From: SUG1106 sp051883095
Lineage (GTDB): Bacteria > Bacillota > Clostridia > Peptostreptococcales > Anaerovoracaceae
Assembly (NCBI GenBank): GCA_051883095.1
Contig: JBJETB010000020.1
Coordinates: 1 to 15,104, forward strand
DNA length: 15,104 bases
Direction of reading: 5' to 3'
Part shown: piece by piece, positions 1-5,863 of the stretch
Position numbering within the stretch: the stretch's first letter is position 1
Layout: each line of letters starts with the position of its first letter
Program-made: the position numbers and the translations under genes
The notes under the pieces: model-generated
The model's database searches: none
Told to the model about the DNA's origin: nothing
Seen by the model: the letters and a program-made list of their open reading frames with translations, nothing else

Positions 1-20
1 GTCAATAAATGATTGTTTTT

Positions 21-76
21 TCTCCTTTTTCTGTCTCCTTTTTAAACGCCACACATATAGCGTTTAAAAAGGAGAC
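21..76. repeat. Perfect 17-bp inverted repeat with three TCTCCTTTTT copies beside recombinase gene
   Basis: Positions 33-49 and 60-76 are perfect inverted complements (17 bp) around a 10-nt loop. The decamer TCTCCTTTTT occurs directly at 21-30 and 34-43 and inverted at 66-75, so three copies lie within 56 bases. The repeat is 20 bases beyond the recombinase stop. On the plus strand the hairpin is followed by only four T, so it could be a weak terminator. Its place beyond the last gene of an ICE recombinase module also fits a subterminal recombinase-binding region near the element end. The repeat is seen directly; either role is inference. Confidence 0.6.
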
Positions 77-95
77 TTTTCAGGGAGATTTTTCG

Positions 96-1700
96 TTATC
101 CTGTACGGCAACTGCCAGGTTCTCCGTCCAGGCTGAACTTGTAATTTATTTCAATCACTTTATCTTTATATATGTATATGCTGTCTATCAGGTTCAGTAC
201 CATTTCCCTTGTCAGGTCTTCTACATTAAAGTCATCTGTAAACTTCTCCAGCCAGTCCTCAAACTCGGTCTTCCATGATGTCTCGATGCGTTCACCGGTG
301 CAGGACTGAATTTCTTTCTGCAGCTGCCGCTCTCTGCTGTCATATTTTTCTTTAAGCTTTACATAGTCGGCTTTGGAAATCATTCCATCCACATAGTTTT
401 CAAATGACTTTTCCTTATAATTTTGTATCTTTTTCAGTTCTTCTTTCAGATTCTTCAGGTTAAATGCTTTTGTCTGAGTTCCGCTGATGCATTTGTAATT
501 TCTCAGAATACCTTTTCTCTGCTCGGAAAGAATCAGGTCTGCCTGAGCTTTCAGATCCTGAAGTACAATGGCCTTTAGTTCATCTTCCTTTATCATGTGG
601 CTGGAGCAGAACCGGTTCCCGAAACTTTTATAGTCACTGCATATATAGAAGCGGTAGCGCTCCCCATTCTTATTTTTCTTTGATACAGTGGAAATCATCT
701 TTTTTCCGCAGTCTCCGCAGAACATCCTTCCGGTAAAGAGATTTTCTTTGAGCGATTTTATGTCCACGGGAAGTGTACGCTGTCTCAGCTGTTCCTGCAC
801 CATAAAGAAGGTTTCCTTGTCAATAATCGGTTCATGGGTATTTTCCACACGGATCCATTGGTCCCTCGGCACGGCAGTTTTCTTTTTATCTTTATAGGAT
901 TTTTTTGAGCATTTATTCTGTACCGTATTTCCGATATATACTTCATCCCGCAAAATTCCATCGATTGTCTGAAAACACCAGCGAGGTGCCTGCCCTTCCT
1001 TTATATGTGCGTTGCGGTAATTCAGTTTCTGCACCTTCTGCTTATATTCCGTCGGCACCAGCACCCCTTCATCGGTAAGTATCACGCCTATTTTCGCCTT
1101 GCCTATGCCACTCAGATATAAGTGATATATTCGTTTTACCACCTCTGACGCATAGGGATCCGGTACGAGATGATGGTTATCATTGGGATCCTTCATGTAT
1201 CCGTAGGGCGCAGCAGGCCCCAGAAATTGTCCCATTTTCTGCTTGATGAGGTAGCTTGCTTTGATGGATTCAGATAAATCTTCGCAGTACCACTCATTAA
1301 TCAGCCCGTTAATCTGTCGTGTCTTTTTATTACCCTTCAGTTCAGTGTCCACATTGTCCACTACACTTATGAACCTTATTCCCCACAATGGGAAATCATG
1401 GTGAAGATATTTTTCAAGATGCTCCATGTTTCTCGTAAACCGCGACTGTGTTTTGGCAATCACCACATCAAATTTCCTGTCACGTGCATCACTTATCAGT
1501 CTTTCAAATCCGGGTCTGTCGTCATACAATCCGGAATAGTCATCATCTTTATAAATATCATACAATTCGAAACCATGAGACTCCACATAGTCCAGCAGAA
1601 GCATGGTCTGGTTTACTATGGACTGACTCTCCTGCTGCGGATCTTCTTTATCAACATCTTCCTTTGATAATCTGCAATATATTGCCGCTTTTAATTTCAT
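96..1700 (-). CDS. Large serine recombinase (TnpX/TndX-type integrase of an ICE)
   Basis: This 534-aa protein is a large serine recombinase that would integrate and excise the mobile element through a Ser-linked DNA intermediate. Residues 5-155 form the resolvase catalytic domain: the nucleophile is Ser12 in YCRLSKED (with Arg10), and further conserved arginines appear in DDRPGFERL (about 61-68) and SRFTRN (86-91). A recombinase domain follows (about 160-300), then a zinc ribbon with Cys328/Cys331 and Cys354/Cys365, and a charged, probably coiled-coil segment (about 410-480). The length is normal for the TnpX/TndX group. The start has a strong AAGGAGG site 5 bases upstream. It lies at the left edge of the element, downstream of a small ORF in the same direction. 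It appears intact, so the integration machinery may still work although the transfer genes do not. Confidence 0.93.
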   Translation of the reverse strand: MKLKAAIYCRLSKEDVDKEDPQQESQSIVNQTMLLLDYVESHGFELYDIYKDDDYSGLYDDRPGFERLISDARDRKFDVVIAKTQSRFTRNMEHLEKYLHHDFPLWGIRFISVVDNVDTELKGNKKTRQINGLINEWYCEDLSESIKASYLIKQKMGQFLGPAAPYGYMKDPNDNHHLVPDPYASEVVKRIYHLYLSGIGKAKIGVILTDEGVLVPTEYKQKVQKLNYRNAHIKEGQAPRWCFQTIDGILRDEVYIGNTVQNKCSKKSYKDKKKTAVPRDQWIRVENTHEPIIDKETFFMVQEQLRQRTLPVDIKSLKENLFTGRMFCGDCGKKMISTVSKKNKNGERYRFYICSDYKSFGNRFCSSHMIKEDELKAIVLQDLKAQADLILSEQRKGILRNYKCISGTQTKAFNLKNLKEELKKIQNYKEKSFENYVDGMISKADYVKLKEKYDSRERQLQKEIQSCTGERIETSWKTEFEDWLEKFTDDFNVEDLTREMVLNLIDSIYIYKDKVIEINYKFSLDGEPGSCRTG

Positions 1701-1738
1701 TTTTCCTCCTTCCCCGACAATACATATAATGATTACCG

Positions 1739-1903
1739 TTATGTTACTATGTCCTTTTCATTTTGTAAAACCTGCAAAAATTTCATTTGCACAATTTTAA
1801 GCAGGCAGCTGTCTATATTCGCATTCCCATATCTGCGTCTTATCCTATATCCGTTAATTGCCTCTGTGGATTCTTTGTCAATACATATAATTTTTGCTTC
1901 CAT
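1739..1903 (-). CDS. Small basic protein of unknown function (54 aa) upstream of the recombinase
   Basis: The reading frame opens further upstream at 1930, but the ATG at 1903 is preceded by GGGGGAGG at a good distance, so I take that start (54 aa). The product is small and soluble-looking, with a basic patch GYRIRRRYGN in the middle and no membrane segment. It ends 38 bases before the recombinase start and probably shares its transcript. Small proteins next to large serine integrases are sometimes recombination directionality factors or other DNA-binding accessories. That role is inferred only from position and charge; I recognise no defined family. Confidence 0.6.
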   Translation of the reverse strand: MEAKIICIDKESTEAINGYRIRRRYGNANIDSCLLKIVQMKFLQVLQNEKDIVT

Positions 1904-1985
1904 AGGAGCCTCCCCCTCATCCAAAATCATTTCATCTTATGTTTTAATCAAAATAATAATTCCTTTTTATAAAAGTAAAATTGAA

Positions 1986-2018
1986 ACAAAAAAATCGCCA
2001 CCTTTCCAGATGACGATT
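1986..2018 (-). terminator. Rho-independent terminator after the DUF3990 cassette
   Basis: Read on the minus strand, a 10-bp stem (arms 2018-2009 and 2002-1993, with two G-U pairs) and a 6-nt loop are followed by seven T (1992-1986). It lies 16 bases past the stop of the gene ending at 2035 and closes that two-gene transcript, separating it from the recombinase genes. Confidence 0.85.
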
Positions 2019-2034
2019 GTAGTGCTACAGTCTG

Positions 2035-2478
2035 CTATGCACAGATTTTTCCTTCTGTATAGCACTGACAGATATATTCCCGTGACTGGTAATAAAAGTC
2101 TGTATTATAATTGGATATGGCATCACTTATCCACGAATTATACACCGCTATAAGTGAATCAACAATTGCTTCGGTGTTGTCTTCCGAAACGTCTTCTATC
2201 AATCTCTCATATACCTCACCTATTGTCCAATAATCCGGCACCTCATATCTTGCTTTTTCAACATTATTGTAGGTTCCAACAGGAATATTGCACATATTAA
2301 TGAAATCATCTGCGGTTTTTTCAATTGGTTCACAATGGAAAACGTCCGCATACCTGTATATTCTCTTAATAATTTCTCTTCCTAAAAGTTTTACGACATT
2401 ATCTCTTTTTTGCTTTTGTTCTCTTCCGATGTATTCTATAAGGCTGCAGGTATAAAACAAAGCACTGTTATTCTTCAT
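2035..2478 (-). CDS. Partner protein of the DUF3990 cassette (DUF3791-like N-terminus), putative antitoxin
   Basis: This 147-aa protein is mostly helical by eye and has no signal peptide or membrane span. The first 65 residues (SALFYTCSLIEYIGREQK ... NMCNIPVG) resemble the short DUF3791-type proteins often found beside DUF3990 genes; the second half (YWTIGEVYERLIEDV ... SWISDAISNYN) is a conserved-looking extension I cannot name. A GTG at 2490 could add four residues, but the ATG at 2478 has the better-spaced AGGGAGTGAGG site. It overlaps the end of the upstream gene by 11 bases, which points to translational coupling. In a two-gene cassette with an ADP-ribosyltransferase-like protein the natural guess is the neutralising partner. 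This is inference; no antitoxin DNA-binding motif is visible. Confidence 0.65.
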   Translation of the reverse strand: MKNNSALFYTCSLIEYIGREQKQKRDNVVKLLGREIIKRIYRYADVFHCEPIEKTADDFINMCNIPVGTYNNVEKARYEVPDYWTIGEVYERLIEDVSEDNTEAIVDSLIAVYNSWISDAISNYNTDFYYQSREYICQCYTEGKICA

Positions 2479-2944
2479 CCCGAACCTCACTCCCTTTCAA
2501 AAACTTTAAAGTGGTCAATGCCTTTGCTGTGTGAAAACTTATCTGATGTGTTGGTCTTTTAAATCTGGCCAAATCCCAAAATGCCTCTCTGCTGATTTTA
2601 CCGTCAACATAGTTCTGTACATAGTTGAAAATCGTATCGTTTGCCATAGGTCCCTCTACAATGTCATAATTATGAGGTTTTCCGCTTCTACATGCGACAA
2701 TAAAATCCAGCCATTCTTCGCTCATTTCCGGAAACTTTTTCACAGACAATTCCTCATTCGGGGTGTACTGATATTCGTTCAGAAAACCCTTTCCATCGAA
2801 TCTTGTTGCCCATCTCTCCGCTTGTTCAGCTAGTGTGGTACAGTAAAATCCAAAATAGAAATCTTTATTGTATTTTGTAACTCTAATTTCCGGAAATTCA
2901 ACAATTTCCTTGCTTCCATGGTACAAAACAATCTCTTCCCGCAT
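2468..2944 (-). CDS. DUF3990 family protein, ADP-ribosyltransferase-like, putative toxin
   Basis: The product is 158 aa from the ATG at 2944, which has AAAGGA about 10 bases upstream; an upstream ATG at 2983 would add a charged, less convincing N-terminus. It opens with IVLYHGSKEIVEFPEI, followed by DFYFGFYCTTLAEQAERWA, the diagnostic pattern of DUF3990 proteins. From family knowledge DUF3990 is grouped with the ADP-ribosyltransferase fold, where the YHG element lies in the NAD-binding core. A further conserved block is SEEWLDFIVACRSG ... YDIVEGPMANDTIF. The substrate is unknown. It is the first gene of a cassette with its own promoter, coupled partner and terminator, typical of toxin-antitoxin or defence cargo in mobile elements. 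The family call is fairly firm; toxicity is inferred. Confidence 0.75.
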   Translation of the reverse strand: MREEIVLYHGSKEIVEFPEIRVTKYNKDFYFGFYCTTLAEQAERWATRFDGKGFLNEYQYTPNEELSVKKFPEMSEEWLDFIVACRSGKPHNYDIVEGPMANDTIFNYVQNYVDGKISREAFWDLARFKRPTHQISFHTAKALTTLKFLKGSEVRDEE

Positions 2945-2990
2945 CTCCCTGTCCTTTCTTTCATGAGCCCTTCTTTTTCTCACACATTGT

Positions 2991-3035
2991 ATATGCTGAC
3001 ATATATAGTATACGCTATTTCTGCCGCAATCACAA
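2991..3035 (-). promoter_or_regulatory. Promoter of the DUF3990 cassette with adjacent small dyad
   Basis: On the minus strand a -35 TTGTGA (3035-3030), a 17-bp spacer and a -10 TATACT (3012-3007) lie about 60 bases before the ATG at 2944. Immediately downstream, TATATG and CATATA form a 6-bp inverted repeat around TCAG (3006-2991), where a repressor binding just past the -10 could block transcription. Autoregulation by the cassette product is possible but unproven. Confidence 0.55.
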
Positions 3036-3417
3036 GCAAAAACTATGTTACTCTCTCATCGCCGCATCAGAGAGACTCATTTAAAAATAAAACAAAATTT
3101 GCCGGACGGCCATGTGGTCGACAGTTCATGGCTCCACGGGAATTCCACCCCTTATTCTTTAAGCTGCTCCCATTGCGTGCGGCGCATCTCACATCTAGAC
3201 AAAGCATCTATGGCTGCACTCAGGCTGTGGCTGAGCAGGAGTATCATTATACCCGGTATCAGTCATGGCAATATCGGCAACCGACCGATTTTACAGCCCG
3301 GTGTCTGTCGCTTGCCTGAAGTCTGCAAGAGAGACTGCAGGGTTATGGCGCACCGGCTGATGCGCTCGTGATATCAGGAAAGTATCCGGCAAACGGTTAT
3401 TCAGTTTTCAAGGTACA
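3036..3417. other. Non-coding, hairpin-rich intergenic region; candidate oriT or structured RNA
   Basis: This GC-richer stretch of about 380 bases lies between the sigma-like gene and the DUF3990 promoter. Two long overlapping plus-strand frames exist, but neither has a convincing ribosome binding site or recognisable domain. What is seen: the 9-mer TTTGCCGGA at 3098-3106 is repeated inverted at 3385-3393; a nested hairpin at 3294-3359 has outer arms CAGCCCGGTG / CACCGGCTG and inner arms 3315-3324 and 3332-3341 (10 bp, one mismatch); on the minus strand there is a further CTGCTCAG / CTGAGTGCAG hairpin, then AAGAATAAGGGG. Immediately after the sigma stop, the minus strand reads TACCTTGAAAACTGAATA, reminiscent of Firmicute rRNA spacer sequence. 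Density of dyads plus the GGTGCGCCATAACCCTGC string would suit a transfer origin; a structured RNA is the alternative. Confidence 0.4.
3294..3359. repeat. Nested imperfect hairpin within the intergenic region
   Basis: The outer stem pairs 3294-3303 (CAGCCCGGTG) with 3351-3359 (CACCGGCTG), allowing one bulge. The inner stem pairs CCTGAAGTCT (3315-3324) with AGACTGCAGG (3332-3341) with one mismatch and a 7-nt loop. The two stems are coaxially arranged in a single 66-base structure. The minus-strand string GGTGCGCCATAACCCTGC runs from the outer stem into the inner one. Confidence 0.6.
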
Positions 3418-3813
3418 TTAAAAGAACGCTTTTATCTTTTCTCTTACGGTTTTCAGCGAATAGCAGACAGCTGTAATGGAGACGTTTTCCCTTTTGGCGA
3501 TCTCCTCATATGTCAGGCCGTCAAGGTACATGAGAAGCCTTCTCTTACGCACCTCTGACAGACTTTCAAGCTGTCTGAACATGACTTCGTTTTCTTCTCT
3601 CTTAATCAGGATGGTTTCCGGCGTATTTTCATCTCCGAAAAATCTCCGTTCCTCATATGTAAACTTGTCCAGCGATATCTTATGCCTGCGTTCATTCCTG
3701 TTTCTATTGCCTTCATCCTTTCTGTCTTTCAGAACAACTGCAGCATATTCATCTTCAACTTCCAACTTTATTGCTTCACCGGTTGCAAAAACATATCTTA
3801 GAATCGTAGACAT
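3418..3813 (-). CDS. Sigma-70 region 4-like transcription regulator of the ICE
   Basis: The product is a 131-aa protein whose C-terminal half matches a sigma-70 region 4 helix-turn-helix: LSEVRKRRLLMYLDGLTYEEIAKRENVSITAVCYSLKTVREKIKAFF (about residues 83-130 in full), with the turn around LTYEEIAKRENVS and the recognition helix at ITAVCYSLKTVREKI. The N-terminal part is charged (DRKDEGNRNRNERRHK) and lacks a region 2, so it is not a complete sigma factor. Such short sigma-like proteins are standard regulators in Tn916/Tn1549-type elements, where they are thought to control transfer or excision genes. The start ATG at 3813 is preceded by GGAAAGGGA. It is an isolated gene here, with a palindrome in its leader and the non-coding region directly behind it. 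Confidence 0.85.
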   Translation of the reverse strand: MSTILRYVFATGEAIKLEVEDEYAAVVLKDRKDEGNRNRNERRHKISLDKFTYEERRFFGDENTPETILIKREENEVMFRQLESLSEVRKRRLLMYLDGLTYEEIAKRENVSITAVCYSLKTVREKIKAFF

Positions 3814-3827
3814 AATGCGTCCCTTTC

Positions 3828-3849
3828 CAGAAGGCCAGTTGGCCTTCTG
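3828..3849. promoter_or_regulatory. 10-bp perfect palindrome in the leader of the sigma-like gene
   Basis: CAGAAGGCCA (3828-3837) and TGGCCTTCTG (3840-3849) are perfect inverted complements separated by GT. The element ends 14 bases before the ATG at 3813, directly against the GGAAAGGGA ribosome binding site. It could be an operator or, in RNA, a hairpin with a tight loop that affects ribosome access. A 2-nt RNA loop is too tight without opening one pair, so a DNA operator is somewhat more likely. Confidence 0.55.
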
Positions 3850-3936
3850 CTATAAGGACATTTAGAACCGATTTTTTAAGGTAAAATTTAAAAAAATTTT
3901 GAGCCTTTTTTACACACACTTTCTTTACTGTTATTA

Positions 3937-3986
3937 TATAAAAAAAGTCACAGAATGGTATACATACATATGCCATCTGTGACTTT
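3937..3986 (-). terminator. Strong hairpin with T-tract, orphan minus-strand terminator
   Basis: AAAGTCACAGA (3944-3954) and TCTGTGACTTT (3976-3986) form an 11-bp perfect stem, extended by further pairs inside. On the minus strand it is followed by a T-rich tail (TTTTTTATATAA), the form of an intrinsic terminator. No minus-strand gene lies to its right that it could end, because the neighbour there is the divergent MerR gene. It may be a relic of an ICE gene lost when the cargo arrived, or it may insulate the sigma-like gene from the cargo. Confidence 0.65.
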
Positions 3987-4094
3987 ATTCATTTTATTTA
4001 ATTGTCCGTTTCCATATGCTTGTATTTCACTACGACTATAGTCTTTCACTATTATTCAGTAAAAATTGTAAAATATTTTTTTCTTTATTTTATA

Positions 4095-4123
4095 TAGACA
4101 GTAATAAAAAATCACTGTATAAT
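4095..4123 (+). promoter_or_regulatory. Promoter of the MerR-family gene
   Basis: TAGACA (4095-4100), a 17-bp spacer and a perfect TATAAT (4118-4123) lie 30 bases upstream of the ATG at 4153. Spacing is that of an ordinary vegetative promoter, so the regulator is probably expressed constitutively, unlike the operon it may control. Confidence 0.65.
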
Positions 4124-4152
4124 TAGCACAAAAGTTTTAGGTCGGTACAAAA

Positions 4153-4974
4153 ATGGTTATTGAATTCAAAAAATACAAAATAGGATATCTTTGTAAGCTT
4201 TTTGGTCTTACACCAAAAGCAATCCGTCTTTACACAAAAAAGGAGCTTCTGCAACCATCAAATAACAACGAAAATAACTATCGGATTTTCTCTAGAGATG
4301 ATGTTTTTACCCTTGATTATATTCTTCGTCTTCGTAAAATGGGTTTTTCACTCAATGAAATTCATGATATTTTTAATCATTCTGATATACAAACAATTGT
4401 TGGAACAATTGATGATAAAATTGTGGATTTACAACATCAGGTTGAAGAGTTGCAAATAAAAATTGCTAAAGCAACTATTCATAAAGAGGATCTTTGTTCC
4501 TTCTCTAATACTGGAAACTTTATTGAGTTAACCGGCCCCAAAATTTTTCTTGTTTCTGAAATCGATGGATCTATTGAAGATACCGCAAAGAAATTCCACA
4601 ATCTTAGTGAAAATTTATTTCCTAAACTTACCTTTTCATTCCCTCGGTCAGAAATGGAGAACTATTCTGGCATGCTTTCTTCAAAAAACAGACAACAAGT
4701 TTCTTTTATTTTAATGTATGAAGATATAAACAATTTGCATGAAACCATAAACCCGAAAAAACATGGCATCACAGCTTTACCTTCTTGCAGGTATGTACAT
4801 GCTGTTGTATCTGCAGATGCACATTCAGATTATCACTTTTGGGATGGAATAAATAAGTACATAGAAGATAATGGCTTAATAAGGAAAGGAACCAGCTTCT
4901 TGCAATACATAGGTACATCTTCTGTAAATAGAAATCCAAAAGATTATTATCACGTTTATGTTCCTGTTGAATAA
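4153..4974 (+). CDS. MerR-family transcriptional activator with effector-binding domain (BltR/BmrR-like)
   Basis: The 273-aa product has the full MerR layout. A winged helix-turn-helix occupies residues 8-75 (YKIGYLCKLFGLTPKAIRLY, then NNYRIFSRDDVFTLDYI and LRKMGFSLNEIHDIF). A dimerisation coiled coil spans about 85-112 (DDKIVDLQHQVEELQIKIAK). The C-terminal domain (about 120-273) resembles GyrI-like effector-binding domains of BltR/BmrR-type regulators, which sense small organic ligands. No cysteine cluster of metal-sensing MerR proteins is seen. MerR activators untwist promoters with 19-20 bp spacers; one exactly such promoter sits before the convergent transporter operon. I therefore infer that it activates that operon in response to the substrate. 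The ribosome binding site is weak (AGGTCGG), and the gene is noticeably more AT-rich than the transfer genes. Confidence 0.88.
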   Translation: MVIEFKKYKIGYLCKLFGLTPKAIRLYTKKELLQPSNNNENNYRIFSRDDVFTLDYILRLRKMGFSLNEIHDIFNHSDIQTIVGTIDDKIVDLQHQVEELQIKIAKATIHKEDLCSFSNTGNFIELTGPKIFLVSEIDGSIEDTAKKFHNLSENLFPKLTFSFPRSEMENYSGMLSSKNRQQVSFILMYEDINNLHETINPKKHGITALPSCRYVHAVVSADAHSDYHFWDGINKYIEDNGLIRKGTSFLQYIGTSSVNRNPKDYYHVYVPVE

Positions 4975-4999
4975 GGCGCTGAAGTAATTCTTCAACGCC
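4975..4999. terminator. Shared bidirectional terminator between convergent genes
   Basis: GGCGCTGAAG (4975-4984) pairs with CTTCAACGCC (4990-4999) over 10 positions with one mismatch, with a 5-nt loop. It starts right after the MerR stop codon and lies 7 bases beyond the stop of the convergent metallo-beta-lactamase-fold gene. T-rich sequence follows on the plus strand, so it ends the MerR transcript and probably also the opposing operon. Confidence 0.7.
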
Positions 5000-5006
5000 T
5001 CTTTAC

Positions 5007-5849
5007 TTATAACTTTGTTATTTTCTCAAATCCATCTCCTGTCATAGCTATAATACATTTATCACCAAATGCATCCAAAAATTTGCACAAAGCTTTTGTT
5101 CCGGTGCAATGCATTGGTATAATAGCCTCTGGAGGATCTTTTTTTAGCTTTCCAACTACTGTGTTAATTTTTTCATCGTCAGCATTAAACAAATGCATTC
5201 CCGCTATAAAAGCTGCAACTTTTTCTCCTGGAAAACAGGCCTTTCCACCTTCTAAAGCTGTCATTGCACCTCGATGGCTACAGCCAGAAAAGATGTATAA
5301 TCCTTCTGGTTGTTTAATCACCAAGCACTGTTCGTGGGACATGTCGTCTACAATATAGTTTTCTTGTTCATCCTTGTAATAAAATGTTTCTAACATTTTA
5401 TCTCCGTCAGTGTAAGGAACCGTACCAGTCACACAGATTTCAGGTGTAATGTAAATTGGACCATCTACAGGGATGATGCGTTCCTTTATATCATTGTAAT
5501 CTTTATCACTCCATGACATTCCCCATATTTTTTCTTCAAAGATGCCATTAATTTGTCTATGCGTTTTCCTTAGCCCATTTTTATGTAAATAAATTGGAGC
5601 ATGATTATTTATTTTACAAAACGTCGGAAACCCACCTATGTGATCAAAGTGACCGTGGCTAATAACTGCAAAATCTACGGAAGATAAATCAACACCCATG
5701 ATTTCGGCATTTTTTATCATCAGGTCTGTTGTTCCTGCATCAAGCAATATTTTTTTATCATCAGCTTCTATGTATATTGACAAGCCATGTTCTGCCATGC
5801 ATGCAGGATTCTCCGTTTTGTTTTCTGCAAGGAAATAGTATCTTATCAT
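5007..5849 (-). CDS. Metallo-beta-lactamase-fold hydrolase, COG1237 type
   Basis: The 280-aa product has the signature HGHFDH motif (His65, His67, Asp69, His70) followed by IGG. Later metal-site candidates are His192 in SGCSHRG, His219 in GMHLF and His247 in PMHCTG. The N-terminal AEHGLSIYIEAD ... ILLDAGTT and the SGCSHRG and HCTG blocks are those of COG1237 proteins. These are often annotated, on thin evidence, as dihydropterin ribofuranosylaminobenzene phosphate synthases. The reaction here is unknown; a hydrolytic step on a product of the neighbouring amidohydrolase is plausible. It is the last gene of a three-gene operon, 14 bases behind the amidohydrolase, with a GAAGGAG site. It looks cytoplasmic and complete. 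Confidence 0.83.
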   Translation of the reverse strand: MIRYYFLAENKTENPACMAEHGLSIYIEADDKKILLDAGTTDLMIKNAEIMGVDLSSVDFAVISHGHFDHIGGFPTFCKINNHAPIYLHKNGLRKTHRQINGIFEEKIWGMSWSDKDYNDIKERIIPVDGPIYITPEICVTGTVPYTDGDKMLETFYYKDEQENYIVDDMSHEQCLVIKQPEGLYIFSGCSHRGAMTALEGGKACFPGEKVAAFIAGMHLFNADDEKINTVVGKLKKDPPEAIIPMHCTGTKALCKFLDAFGDKCIIAMTGDGFEKITKL

Positions 5850-5863
5850 ATGTGCTCCTTCAT

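Larger units (their letters stand above)
3850..4152. other. Divergent intergenic region between sigma-like gene and MerR gene
   Basis: These roughly 300 very AT-rich bases separate the minus-strand sigma-like gene from the plus-strand MerR gene. They hold the hairpin/terminator at 3937-3986 and the MerR promoter at 4095-4123. A 66-codon minus-strand frame (3976-3776) overlaps the sigma start and is not a convincing gene. The border between ICE backbone and metabolic cargo probably falls between 3987 and 4094. Confidence 0.5.

Noticed and set aside
2918..3371. Two overlapping plus-strand frames of 133 and 108 codons
   Set aside because: They overlap in different frames through the hairpin-rich block and the DUF3990 promoter, lack a good ribosome binding site and show no domain; chance frames in GC-richer DNA.
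3776..3976. 66-codon minus-strand frame upstream of the sigma-like gene
   Set aside because: Overlaps the sigma start and the palindromic leader, begins inside the orphan terminator hairpin and has a composition driven by AT-rich DNA; no supporting ribosome binding site.
4975..4999. Hairpin between convergent genes as an attachment site
   Set aside because: Position right after one stop and just beyond the other, with T-rich flank, is fully explained as a shared terminator.
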